Translations under genes and position numbers: made by a program
Part shown: one piece after another, positions 28,155 to 36,137 of the stretch
Numbering within the stretch: position 1 is the stretch's first letter
How the letters are laid out: each line of letters begins with the position of its first letter
DNA from: Roseateles_E sp005503085
GTDB taxonomy: Bacteria > Pseudomonadota > Gammaproteobacteria > Burkholderiales > Burkholderiaceae_C
DNA length: 64,000 nt
Assembly: GCF_028462495.1 (NCBI RefSeq)
Contig: NZ_JAQOWX010000009.1
Location: forward strand, 14,314 to 78,313
Reading direction: 5' to 3'
Notes under the pieces: generated by a model
What the model saw: only the letters and a program-made list of their open reading frames with translations
What the model was told of the DNA's origin: nothing
The model's database searches: none

Positions 28155-28476
28155 GCAGCAGCACATCAAATCACGGTACCGGAGTGCAAGGTAGGCGAGC
28201 TGCACCAGGCCAACGGGGCTCTGAAATTCGCCTCGCATACTTCGCCTAAGCGAACCGCTGTAGCGTCGAGCTAGGTAAGTGAGCATGCCCTGCGTTCCCC
28301 GCCCTGCACTAAGGCACACCATGCTCCAGTTGCGCGGACACCGCAGGTATCGCGCCCGCCTTACTCGCCCGACTTCAAGCCGAAAGCCGTCGAATCCGAG
28401 ATCAATGGCTGCCAGCACCGGGCAGTCCGACGGAAAAACTCCCGACATCGGTGCAAGCCTCCAACCCGGAAGAAAT

Positions 28477-28504
28477 TATGTAAACTGAATATACGGTTTA
28501 CATA
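28477..28504 (+). promoter_or_regulatory. 9-bp inverted repeat operator candidate
   Basis: TATGTAAAC (28477-28485) and GTTTACATA (28496-28504) form a perfect 9-bp inverted repeat with a 10-bp AT-rich spacer. It ends 14 bases before the start codon of the basic protein gene and so must overlap its promoter. The dyad is typical of a dimeric repressor site, possibly autoregulation. Confidence 0.55.
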
Positions 28505-28518
28505 GAAAAGGAAGCCAC

Positions 28519-28992
28519 ATGACTGCTCGCACCGAAGACACTACCCAGCCACACGATCAAAAACCGACTGCCACCACGTCTGGCCGTGCCGCGACCGCAG
28601 CGCGCAAGGCTGACATCAAGCCAGAGACGGTCCGTACCGCGGTCAAGGCCAGCCCAGCTCGCAAAGCAAGCACGACCGAGAAGGCCACCAGCGCTGCCGT
28701 CAAACCGGCTACGAAGACCAAGACCGTGCCAGCCAAGCTCAAGGACACCGAGCCCAAGCCCGCCAAGGTCAAGCTGGTGCGCGACAGTTTCACGATGCCC
28801 TCAGACGAGTACGCCGTTCTGGCGGTCATCAAGCAGCGTGCCCTGGCCAAGGCCCATCCGGTGAAGAAAAGCGAGTTGCTTCGCGCCGGCGTCAAGCTGC
28901 TGGAGGGCCTGAGTGATGCTGAGCTGCTGCGCACACTCAAAAGAGTACCAACCATCAAGACCGGCCGCCCCAAGACCAAGAAAGGTGACTGA
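28519..28992 (+). CDS. Histone-like basic protein with C-terminal conserved domain
   Basis: This 157-residue protein is highly basic. Residues 1-85 are Lys/Ala/Pro/Thr-rich and disordered, as in histone H1-like or AlgP/PhaF tails. Residues 85-157 form a folded part with VRDSFTMPSDEYAVL, then KKSELLRAGVKLLEGLSDAEL and GRPKTKK, which resembles a small helical or ribbon-helix-helix DNA-binding unit seen in many Burkholderiales proteins. An AAAGGAAG site precedes the ATG. It may compact or bind DNA of the accessory region and may act on the inverted repeat upstream. Function is not established. Confidence 0.65.
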   Translation: MTARTEDTTQPHDQKPTATTSGRAATAARKADIKPETVRTAVKASPARKASTTEKATSAAVKPATKTKTVPAKLKDTEPKPAKVKLVRDSFTMPSDEYAVLAVIKQRALAKAHPVKKSELLRAGVKLLEGLSDAELLRTLKRVPTIKTGRPKTKKGD

Positions 28993-29110
28993 GCCGGGAT
29001 GGTCGCTTTCCAGGTAAACCCGGACCTCATAGTGCTGCAACGCAACATAGACTGAGGCCGGCTCACGGCAAGCCTTGCAAATTGCCGCCTGACAACGCAC
29101 GAGGATTGCC

Positions 29111-29335
29111 ATGGCATCGATTGCAATGTCTGTTTTCCTGGATTCCGAGCTGGGTGCCGTCTCCGACCTCCCCCATGCCGGCAGCGCCTTGGAACATCCC
29201 CTGGTGTTTGACAGCACCGCGCGCGAGTTCCGCGAGTTTGAAATGCAGGGCAAGGTCGAAATCCTGCACGAGCGCCAGCGTCGTGTCGGCGATGAGACCT
29301 TGATCGACCACCTGAGATTCAGGCGCCTGCAGTAG
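29111..29335 (+). CDS. Small hypothetical protein
   Basis: This 74-residue frame starts at ATG 29111 with GAGG a few bases upstream, and shows strong G/C preference at third codon positions, as in real genes nearby. It is acidic, has no signal peptide or membrane segment, and contains VFDSTAREFREFEMQGKVEI. I do not recognise a family. A longer open frame runs on the opposite strand, so coding is not certain. Confidence 0.4.
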   Translation: MASIAMSVFLDSELGAVSDLPHAGSALEHPLVFDSTAREFREFEMQGKVEILHERQRRVGDETLIDHLRFRRLQ

Positions 29336-29387
29336 TTGCCCCCAACTTGAGATCGGTCCGGGCCAGCGTGGCCGAACACGCAAGCGC

Positions 29388-30065
29388 TCAAGCGGCGGCT
29401 TCTGCCATACCCCCGGAAAGAAGGCTTTGCGAGCCCATCTCGACCGGCGCCAAGCGCAGCCGTGAGATGCGCGCCGCCTCCTTGGCGTCCATACCCAGCG
29501 CCCGCAAGGCTGCGGCCGCGCTCTGCTCCGCAAAGTCGCTCTCGCACTGAGGCTTGAGCATGCAGTTCGCCGCACCGATGACGGCGCCGGCGACGATGTT
29601 CAAGGCCAGCGCCATGGGCATCGGCGTGAACCGGCCGCGCCGCAGGCCTTCGGCGAGATCGCGTGCGACGAAGTCGAGCAGCACGGTCGGGCCGCGCACA
29701 TCCGGCCAACCGAGCCGCACCAGAAAGCTGGCCGCCAGCGGATGCTCCAGCGCCAGCCGTGCCACCAGCCGCATGCCGCATGACACCCGCTCCGCCGGAT
29801 CGTCATAGCGCTGCACCACCGGCTCGGCCATCTTGATCAGCTCGTTCGCGACATCGACGGCCAGCTCGCGCACCAGCTCCTCCGGCGAGGAAAAGTACTT
29901 GTAGAACGTGCCCCGCGACACCTCGGCGGCGGAGATGACGTCGTCGATCGACATCGCCGCCGGGCCCTTGGCCGCGACCAGCTTCATCGCACTGGCCAGC
30001 AGCCTGGCACGCATCCGTTCGCGCCGCTCGGCGGCGACCCGCTGTCGATGGTCTTCTGTTTGCAT
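29388..30065 (-). CDS. TetR-family repressor of the catabolic cluster
   Basis: This 225-residue regulator has a TetR N-terminal helix-turn-helix: RARLLASAMKLVAAKGPAAM, then IDDVISAAEVSRGTFYKYFSS. The C-terminal ligand domain is less conserved. The ATG at 30063-30065 was chosen because it gives a normal TetR N-terminus; the longer open frame upstream crosses the promoter. It is divergent from the FadL-led operon and probably represses it through the twin operators between them. The inducer may be the aromatic substrate or its CoA ester. Confidence 0.85.
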   Translation of the reverse strand: MQTEDHRQRVAAERRERMRARLLASAMKLVAAKGPAAMSIDDVISAAEVSRGTFYKYFSSPEELVRELAVDVANELIKMAEPVVQRYDDPAERVSCGMRLVARLALEHPLAASFLVRLGWPDVRGPTVLLDFVARDLAEGLRRGRFTPMPMALALNIVAGAVIGAANCMLKPQCESDFAEQSAAAALRALGMDAKEAARISRLRLAPVEMGSQSLLSGGMAEAAA

Positions 30066-30096
30066 GCGTCGATTGTGCCAGCGCTTTTGTAATAAC

Positions 30097-30133
30097 GACA
30101 CTATTGTCATGGTGACACTATTGTCATTATGAT
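30097..30133 (+). promoter_or_regulatory. Promoter of the catabolic operon with twin TetR operators
   Basis: GACACTATTGTCAT occurs twice in direct repeat, at 30097-30110 and 30114-30127, with a 17-bp period. Each copy contains the dyad GACA-N4-TGTC. A good sigma-70 promoter overlaps it: -35 TTGTCA (30104-30109), an 18-bp spacer and -10 TATGAT (30128-30133), about 40 bases before the FadL start. Repressor bound here would block RNA polymerase directly. Confidence 0.65.
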
Positions 30134-30174
30134 GTGCACACAAGGTTCGTAGAAACAAAACAGGAGACAAGACA

Positions 30175-31347
30175 ATGCAAGCCACTCGCAGACTGAAGCA
30201 CTTCGCGGTCGCCGCCGCAGCGCTGGCGTCCCACAGCGCGGTACTGGCCGTCAACGGCGCCCAGCCCGGCGGCTACGGCATCAAGAACGCGGCGATGGGC
30301 GGTGCGTCCATCGCGCTGCCGCTGGACGCCGAGGCCGCCGCCAACAATCCCGCCGGCCTGGGCCACCTGCCCTCCTCCTGGACCCTCGGCACCCAGGTGT
30401 TCAACGGGCGTTCGTCGGCCGACTATGTGCTGCCAGGCAACCGGCTGCGCAACCGCCAGACCGAGATCGCGCCGGAAGGCGGCATCAACTGGCGCCTGAA
30501 CTCGACCTGGGCCGTGGGGCTTGGCATCGCCGGCAGTGGCGCCGGCTCGGACTATGGCCAGCAGGCGTTGCCGGTACCGGGCGCGGGCGAAGCCAACACG
30601 ACGCTACGCGTGATGGAGCTGATTCCTGCCGCCGCCTGGACACCGAGCCCCGAGCTCTCGCTCGGCCTGGGTCTCAATATCGCCGTGCAGCAGTTCGAGG
30701 CCGGCGGCGTGATCGTGCCGACGCCCGGCGGACTCTTCCCCGTACCGGGCCATGGCAAGCAGTCCGCAAGCGGTGCTGGCCTGCGGGCCGGCCTGCTGTG
30801 GAAGCCGACGCAGCACTGGAGCGTCGGCCTCAACCTCAAGTCGCGCACCCGCATGGGCAAGCTCAAGGGCTACGAGCAGGATCTGCTGGCCTACAGCAAG
30901 GGCCGCCTGGACATTCCCGCGCAGTACGGCATCGGCCTCGCCTGGCAGCCGAGCGAGCGGCTGACCGTGGCGGCCGACTGGCTGCGCATTCTCTGGGGCG
31001 ATATCCAGGCAATGAAGGACCCGAACGGCTTCGCCTGGCGAAATCAGCCGGTGCTGCGCCTCGGCGCGGCCTGGCAGCTCGACGAGCGCTGGACCCTGCG
31101 CGCCGGCCTGAGCCGCAACAGCCGGCAGATCGACAGCGCCCGCGCCGTCCAAAACCTGCTGGTGCCCTCGATCAACCAGCGCGCCTTCACGCTCGGCGTC
31201 AGTTGGCAACTCGATCCCAAAGTAGAGATCAATCTCGGCTACGAGTTGAATCCGCGCACCACGCTGAACGGAACCGGCGCCAGCACCGGCACTTCCCTGA
31301 CGAGCAAGGTCCAGATGGTCCTGCTCGGCTATCACCACCGCTTTTGA
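30175..31347 (+). CDS. FadL/TodX-family outer-membrane transporter
   Basis: This 390-residue protein has a signal peptide ending SAVLA. The mature N-terminus matches the FadL hatch motif: GYGIKNAAMGGASIALP and then AEAAANNPAGLGHLP. The C-terminus alternates as beta strands and ends in Phe (YHHRF), as outer-membrane barrels do. FadL proteins pass hydrophobic molecules such as fatty acids and alkylaromatics. An AGGAGA site precedes the ATG. As first gene of the cluster it presumably imports the substrate. Confidence 0.88.
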   Translation: MQATRRLKHFAVAAAALASHSAVLAVNGAQPGGYGIKNAAMGGASIALPLDAEAAANNPAGLGHLPSSWTLGTQVFNGRSSADYVLPGNRLRNRQTEIAPEGGINWRLNSTWAVGLGIAGSGAGSDYGQQALPVPGAGEANTTLRVMELIPAAAWTPSPELSLGLGLNIAVQQFEAGGVIVPTPGGLFPVPGHGKQSASGAGLRAGLLWKPTQHWSVGLNLKSRTRMGKLKGYEQDLLAYSKGRLDIPAQYGIGLAWQPSERLTVAADWLRILWGDIQAMKDPNGFAWRNQPVLRLGAAWQLDERWTLRAGLSRNSRQIDSARAVQNLLVPSINQRAFTLGVSWQLDPKVEINLGYELNPRTTLNGTGASTGTSLTSKVQMVLLGYHHRF

Positions 31348-31361
31348 CAAGAGAGTTCACC

Positions 31362-32504
31362 GTGACCGCTCACCGCGCCGTACTCCGGCAGCCCGAGTCC
31401 TATCCCGAGAGCCGCTTGCCGGTAGGCGTCCAGCCGCTGGCGCGGCCGGTCGCGCTGGGGCGCGCCACCGAGTTGGCCTTTCTGCGCTGGGAAAAGCGCG
31501 ATCTGGCCCGGACCGACCGCTTCTGGCGCGACTTCGGCTTTCATATCGTCAAGGCCACGCCCGAACGTCTGCTGGCGCGCGGCACCAGCAGCGCGCCCTG
31601 CATCGCCCTCGCCCAGGCAGGCTCCAGCGACCGTTTCGTCGGCCCGGCCTTCCAGATGTCAGACGACACCGATCTGCAGCGCTATATCCAGGAGCTGGGC
31701 GCGCGATGGTTGCGGCCCGACGAATTGCCCGCCGGCGGCTATGGCGTCGAGCTGGCGGATCCGAGCGGACGCAGCGTTTGGCTGCTGCAGCGGCAGGCCA
31801 AAGTCGAGCCGCTGCCGCTGCGGGCCTCGGCGACGCCGCTGACTAACACGGCAGACCGCACCCCGCGCGTGAACCGCACCGTGCGCACGCCGATCGAGCC
31901 CGCTCGCGTTGTCCGGCTCGGCCATGTGGTGCTGCAGACCTTGGACTTCGCCAGCATGGCAGGCTGGTACCTGCGCGTGCTGGGTCTGATCCCGACCGAT
32001 GTGCAATACCTGCCGGACGGCAGTCCGAACCTGGCGTTCTGCCGGCTCGACCTGGGCGCGCAGCCGGCCGACCACCACAGTCTGGTCATCGTCGGCGGCA
32101 TCGATGAGAGGTACGAGCACAGCGCCTACGAGGTGCTGGACCTCGACGCGCTTGGCCAGGGCCAACAGGTGCTGCGCGCCCAGGGCCACCGCCATCTGTG
32201 GGGCATCGGCCGCCATCTGCTGGGCAGCCAGCTGTTCGACTACTGGTGCGACCCCGAAGGCTTCGAGTACGAGCACTACACCGACGGCGATGTCTTCACC
32301 GCCGAGGTGCCCACCGAGTACTCGCCGCTCGAGTTCGGCGGCATCTGGGCCTGGGGCGACGACGCCCCGGCCTCGATGAAGCCGCAGAGAAACCTGCCCA
32401 CGCTGCTGCGCCTGCTGACGCTGATACGCCGCAAGGCCATCACGCCGCAGCGCCTGAAGCTGCTGAGTGCCGCGCTCGATGCGCCGGCACGCCCTTGGCT
32501 CTAA
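31362..32504 (+). CDS. Two-domain type I extradiol ring-cleavage dioxygenase (VOC)
   Basis: This 380-residue protein starts with GTG 31362, 14 bases after the FadL stop. The long open frame upstream is only a shadow. It has two vicinal-oxygen-chelate modules. The C-terminal one has likely Fe(II) ligands: His in RLGHVVLQT, His in HRHLWGIGRH and Glu in GFEYEHYTDGD, the pattern of type I extradiol dioxygenases. It should open a catechol ring next to the two hydroxyls (meta-cleavage). It is followed by a hydrolase and a hydroxylase gene, which supports that role. The exact substrate is unknown. Confidence 0.82.
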   Translation: MTAHRAVLRQPESYPESRLPVGVQPLARPVALGRATELAFLRWEKRDLARTDRFWRDFGFHIVKATPERLLARGTSSAPCIALAQAGSSDRFVGPAFQMSDDTDLQRYIQELGARWLRPDELPAGGYGVELADPSGRSVWLLQRQAKVEPLPLRASATPLTNTADRTPRVNRTVRTPIEPARVVRLGHVVLQTLDFASMAGWYLRVLGLIPTDVQYLPDGSPNLAFCRLDLGAQPADHHSLVIVGGIDERYEHSAYEVLDLDALGQGQQVLRAQGHRHLWGIGRHLLGSQLFDYWCDPEGFEYEHYTDGDVFTAEVPTEYSPLEFGGIWAWGDDAPASMKPQRNLPTLLRLLTLIRRKAITPQRLKLLSAALDAPARPWL

Positions 32505-32516
32505 CAGATCACCACC

Positions 32517-33473
32517 ATGTCACGTACCGTTGTTCGTTTTTCCCTCCGCGCCACGCCTCACTGGGGCGTCCTGTTCGGCCGCAGCATCGCCCCGCTTGCC
32601 AGCCAGGCCCGCAGCACCGGCGAACTGCTGGAAATCTGCTGGGACCAGATCTGGGCGACCGAGGCCCAAAGCGCCACGATCCCGCTCGGCGAGGTCGAGC
32701 TGCTGGCACCGGTGACCGATCGGCAGCAGTTCATCTGCCAGGGCGTCAACTACCGCAGCCACATCGCCGAGTCGGGCCTGCGCCCGGAAAATTTCCCCTT
32801 CAACACGATCTTCACCAAGGCCTCTTCCTGCATCACGGCGGCCGACGCGCCGGTCGTGCGGCCGGCCCGTGTGCAGCTGCTGGACTACGAGATCGAACTG
32901 GGCCTGGTGTTGCGCAAGTCGCTGCCCGCCGGCACCAGGGTCGCGCCCGAGGACCTGCCGCAATGGCTGGCCGGCGTGACCATCGTCAACGACCTCTCAG
33001 CGCGCGATGTGCAGCTGCCGCAGGGCCAGTTCTACAAGGGCAAGAGCTACCGCGGCTTCGGCCCGGTCGGCCCGGGCCTGGTACTGCTGACGCCCCAGGA
33101 ATGGGCACGTTGGCCGGAGCTGCATATGCGCTTGTCGGTCAATGGCCAGTCACGGCAGGAAGCGTATTGCGCCGACATGATTCATGGGCCGGCCGCCACG
33201 CTGACCGAACTCGCCGCGATGCATGATCTGCATGCCGGCGATCTGATCGCCACCGGCACGCCGGCCGGCTGCGCCGCCCGTGCGCCGGGCAAGCTGGTGA
33301 TGTTCATCTTCAAGCACCTGCTCAGCGAAGCCGGCAAATGGCGCATCTTCATCCGCAAGGGCCTGAGCAACCCCGCCTATCTGCGTCCCGGCGACCGCAT
33401 CCAGGCCTCGATCCGCACCGATGACGGGCTGATCGACCTGGGCGAACAGAACACCCGCATTACCGCTCCATGA
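32517..33473 (+). CDS. Fumarylacetoacetate hydrolase-family protein
   Basis: This 318-residue protein has the FAH fold motifs: QGVNYRSHIAE, the metal-binding YEIELGLVL, VNDLSARDVQ and DLIATGTPAGC. FAH-family enzymes hydrolyse C-C bonds or isomerise/hydrate products of meta-cleavage, depending on subfamily. Here it most likely acts on the ring-cleavage product of the preceding dioxygenase. The C-terminal segment around RIFIRKGLSNP is longer than in many relatives. Its stop overlaps the next start (ATGA). Confidence 0.82.
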   Translation: MSRTVVRFSLRATPHWGVLFGRSIAPLASQARSTGELLEICWDQIWATEAQSATIPLGEVELLAPVTDRQQFICQGVNYRSHIAESGLRPENFPFNTIFTKASSCITAADAPVVRPARVQLLDYEIELGLVLRKSLPAGTRVAPEDLPQWLAGVTIVNDLSARDVQLPQGQFYKGKSYRGFGPVGPGLVLLTPQEWARWPELHMRLSVNGQSRQEAYCADMIHGPAATLTELAAMHDLHAGDLIATGTPAGCAARAPGKLVMFIFKHLLSEAGKWRIFIRKGLSNPAYLRPGDRIQASIRTDDGLIDLGEQNTRITAP

Positions 33474-35104
33474 CGACATCCACCATCGACACCGATGTGC
33501 TGCTGGTCGGTCTCGGCCCGGTCGGTGCCGCGCTGGCCAATCTGCTGGGCCGCTACGGCGTGCGCGTGCTCGCCATCGACAAGGCCAGCGCCGTCTTCGA
33601 CAAGCCGCGCGCCATCGCGCTCGACAACGAAGCCCTGCGCATCCTGCAGCTGGCCGGCGTGCGCGACGGCGAGTTCGAGACCCTCGCGATTCCTCAGGTG
33701 CAGTACCGCTCGCCCTTGTTCGGCCGCTTCGCCCGCATCAACAGCGCCGGCATCATCGACGGCCATCCGGCCCTGGTGACCTTCTACCAGCCGGAGCTCG
33801 AGCGCGTGCTGCGAGCCAAGCTGGCTCAGTACCCCCGTGTCGAGACCCGACTGGGTGCCGAACTGGAAAGCTTTGTCGACGATGGCCGCTCGGTCCATGC
33901 CCGGCTGAAAGACGGTGCCGGACAACTGACCGAGGTGCGCGCCCGCTATATGGTGGGTACCGACGGCGCCCACTCGCTGGTGCGGCGCGAGCTGGGCCTC
34001 GACTTCGAGGGCCGCAGCTTCCAGCAGGACTGGCTGATCGTCGATGCCTTCGATGTGCCGGCGCCGATCGACCATGTCGAGTTCGTCTGCGATCCACGGC
34101 GCCCGACGCCGCGCATGGTCGCCCCGGGCGGGCGCCAGCGCTGGGAGTTCATGCTGCGCCCCGGAGAAAAGCCAGAGCAGATGGAGAAGCCTGAATCGGT
34201 GCGCCGGCTGCTCGCGCCCTGGTGTGACAGCCGCAGCATCCGGATCGAGCGCACGGCGGTCTACCGCTTCCATGCGCGCGAGGTGAAGCGGTTCTCCAAG
34301 GGCCGCTGCTTCCTCGCCGGCGATGCGGCCCATATCACACCGCCCTTCGCCGGCCAGGGTCTGGTGGCCGGGCTGCGCGATGCGGCCAATCTGGCCTGGA
34401 AGCTGGCCTGGGTGCTGCGTGGCCAGGCCGGCGAGCACATCCTCGACAGCTACGACACCGAGCGCCGCCCCCATGCCCGGAAAATCATCAATCTGGCGCT
34501 GCGGCTCGGCGCCCTGGTGATGCCGCAGAACCGCGCCACCGCCTTCGCCGTGCACGGGCTGATGAGCCTGTTGCGCCTGCTGCCGGCCGGCCGGGCGCTG
34601 TTCGAAGACCTGAAGGTCAAGCCGCAGAACACCTTCGACGAAGGCCTGTTCTGGCGCGAGCGCCGCCATCAGCGGCTGCGCGCCGGCGCCATGCTGCCGC
34701 AAGGCTGGGTCCGCCGGGCCACCGGTGAGCGTCCCCTGCTCAGCGACGACGCGCTCGGGCTGGACTGGGCGCTGATCGGCTTTGGCGTCGATCCCAGCGC
34801 CGGTTTGCCGGCCGATCTGCTGCAGCGCTGGCAGGCCGCCGGTGGCCGGGTCTGGCAATGGTGCCAGCGCTCGCAAGGCCAGCATCTGGCGGCCCCGGAG
34901 CAGCGGCTGGAGGCGCTCGACGAGGCGCTGCTGCCGCGCAAGGTGCCGCTGGGCTGGGTGGCTCTCGTCAGGCCCGACCGCTGTGTCCTCGCCGAAGGTC
35001 CGGCCGTGCGCTGCGAGGCGCTGCTGCGCCGGGCGCTGCAGACCCTGGCCGCCCACTCATCCACTGTTTCCCTCAATCCCAGGAGTGCCAAGCATGCGGC
35101 GTGA
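33470..35104 (+). CDS. MhpA-like FAD-dependent aromatic hydroxylase
   Basis: This 544-residue class A flavoprotein monooxygenase has the N-terminal dinucleotide motif VGLGPVGAALANLLG, the DG motif GTDGAHSLVRRELG and the GD motif CFLAGDAAHITPPFAGQG. Its length and C-terminal thioredoxin-like tail fit 3-(3-hydroxyphenyl)propionate hydroxylase (MhpA) relatives. It should add a hydroxyl ortho to a phenolic one to make the catechol for the dioxygenase. Translation is coupled to the FAH gene. Confidence 0.85.
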   Translation: MTTSTIDTDVLLVGLGPVGAALANLLGRYGVRVLAIDKASAVFDKPRAIALDNEALRILQLAGVRDGEFETLAIPQVQYRSPLFGRFARINSAGIIDGHPALVTFYQPELERVLRAKLAQYPRVETRLGAELESFVDDGRSVHARLKDGAGQLTEVRARYMVGTDGAHSLVRRELGLDFEGRSFQQDWLIVDAFDVPAPIDHVEFVCDPRRPTPRMVAPGGRQRWEFMLRPGEKPEQMEKPESVRRLLAPWCDSRSIRIERTAVYRFHAREVKRFSKGRCFLAGDAAHITPPFAGQGLVAGLRDAANLAWKLAWVLRGQAGEHILDSYDTERRPHARKIINLALRLGALVMPQNRATAFAVHGLMSLLRLLPAGRALFEDLKVKPQNTFDEGLFWRERRHQRLRAGAMLPQGWVRRATGERPLLSDDALGLDWALIGFGVDPSAGLPADLLQRWQAAGGRVWQWCQRSQGQHLAAPEQRLEALDEALLPRKVPLGWVALVRPDRCVLAEGPAVRCEALLRRALQTLAAHSSTVSLNPRSAKHAA

Positions 35105-36119
35105 ACTCATTTGCACGGCGCCCGCGACGCCGCCCCGATTCGAAGTCCGCCAAGCGGATTTGCCCCGCCCCGGCCGCGGCGAGGTGCTGGTGCGCGTGCT
35201 GGCCAGCTCGGTGAACCCGATCGACGCCAAGCGCGCCGCCGGCTATGGCCAGCGCCTGCTGGCGCTGAAGGGCGCCGGGCACTTTCCGCTGGTGCTGGGC
35301 AACGACCTGGCCGGCCAGGTGCTGGCCGTCGGGGCCGGTGTCAGCCAATTCACGGCCGGTCAACAAGTGTTCGGTCTGTTGGCCACGGGTCGCGCAGGCG
35401 GGGCGCATGCCACCCATGTGCTCGTGCCGCAGCAGCAGCTGATACTGGCCGATCAGCACGCGCCGCCCTCGACCCTGGCCGCACTGCCCTACTCCTTCGT
35501 GACGATGTGGCTGGCGCTACGTGGTGCCGGCCTGTCACTGTCGAACGCCAGGCAGGCCCGCGTGCTGATCAACGGCGCCAGCGGCGGCCTCGGCCGTCTG
35601 GCGATGCAGCTGCTGACCCCCTGGGGCAGCCGGCTGACCACCGTCTGTGGTCGCGGGCAGCGGCAGCTCGGCATTGAGATGGGGGCCGAGTACGCCATCG
35701 AGCGCGGCCCGGGCCGCATCGAGTCGCTGCCCAGCGACTTCGACGCCGTGTTGAACTTCGGCAGCTGGGAAGACGACGCGCTGCTGTCCTCCCGCCTCGG
35801 CCCCAAGGCCCTGGGCCAGGCCACCACCGTGCATCCGCTGCTCGGCCATATCGACCGCCTGGGTCTGCTGGCCGGCGCCTGGGCCAGCCGCAAGGACTGG
35901 CGCGCCGCTCGCGCCCGTGTCAGCGCACGCGCGCCCGGCGCACGCTATGCCTGGACCGTCTTCAAGCCCGACCGCGAGGCGATGGAGGCGCTCGCCACCG
36001 GCCTGCGTCAGCGCCGCATCGGACTGCCAGTCGGCATTGCGCTGCCGCTGGATCAGGCTGTGGAGGCCTTCGCGCATGTGTCGGCCGGCCGGCCCGGTCG
36101 CGCGATGCTGCTGCCCTGA
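35094..36119 (+). CDS. MDR-family NAD(P)H-dependent oxidoreductase, zinc-independent
   Basis: This 341-residue protein starts at ATG 35094 behind AGGAG, overlapping the hydroxylase end by 11 bases. It has the GroES-like domain (GEVLVRVLASSVNPIDAKR) and a Rossmann domain with INGASGGLGRLAMQLL, typical of quinone-oxidoreductase-like MDR enzymes. The structural zinc cysteine cluster is absent. It may reduce an unsaturated intermediate or an enone in the pathway. Confidence 0.82.
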   Translation: MRRELICTAPATPPRFEVRQADLPRPGRGEVLVRVLASSVNPIDAKRAAGYGQRLLALKGAGHFPLVLGNDLAGQVLAVGAGVSQFTAGQQVFGLLATGRAGGAHATHVLVPQQQLILADQHAPPSTLAALPYSFVTMWLALRGAGLSLSNARQARVLINGASGGLGRLAMQLLTPWGSRLTTVCGRGQRQLGIEMGAEYAIERGPGRIESLPSDFDAVLNFGSWEDDALLSSRLGPKALGQATTVHPLLGHIDRLGLLAGAWASRKDWRAARARVSARAPGARYAWTVFKPDREAMEALATGLRQRRIGLPVGIALPLDQAVEAFAHVSAGRPGRAMLLP

Positions 36120-36137
36120 AACCTGAGGAGACAAGCC

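Noticed and set aside
29334..29347. Five-bp hairpin AGTTG/CAACT as terminator
   Set aside because: The stem is too short and there is no U-tract.
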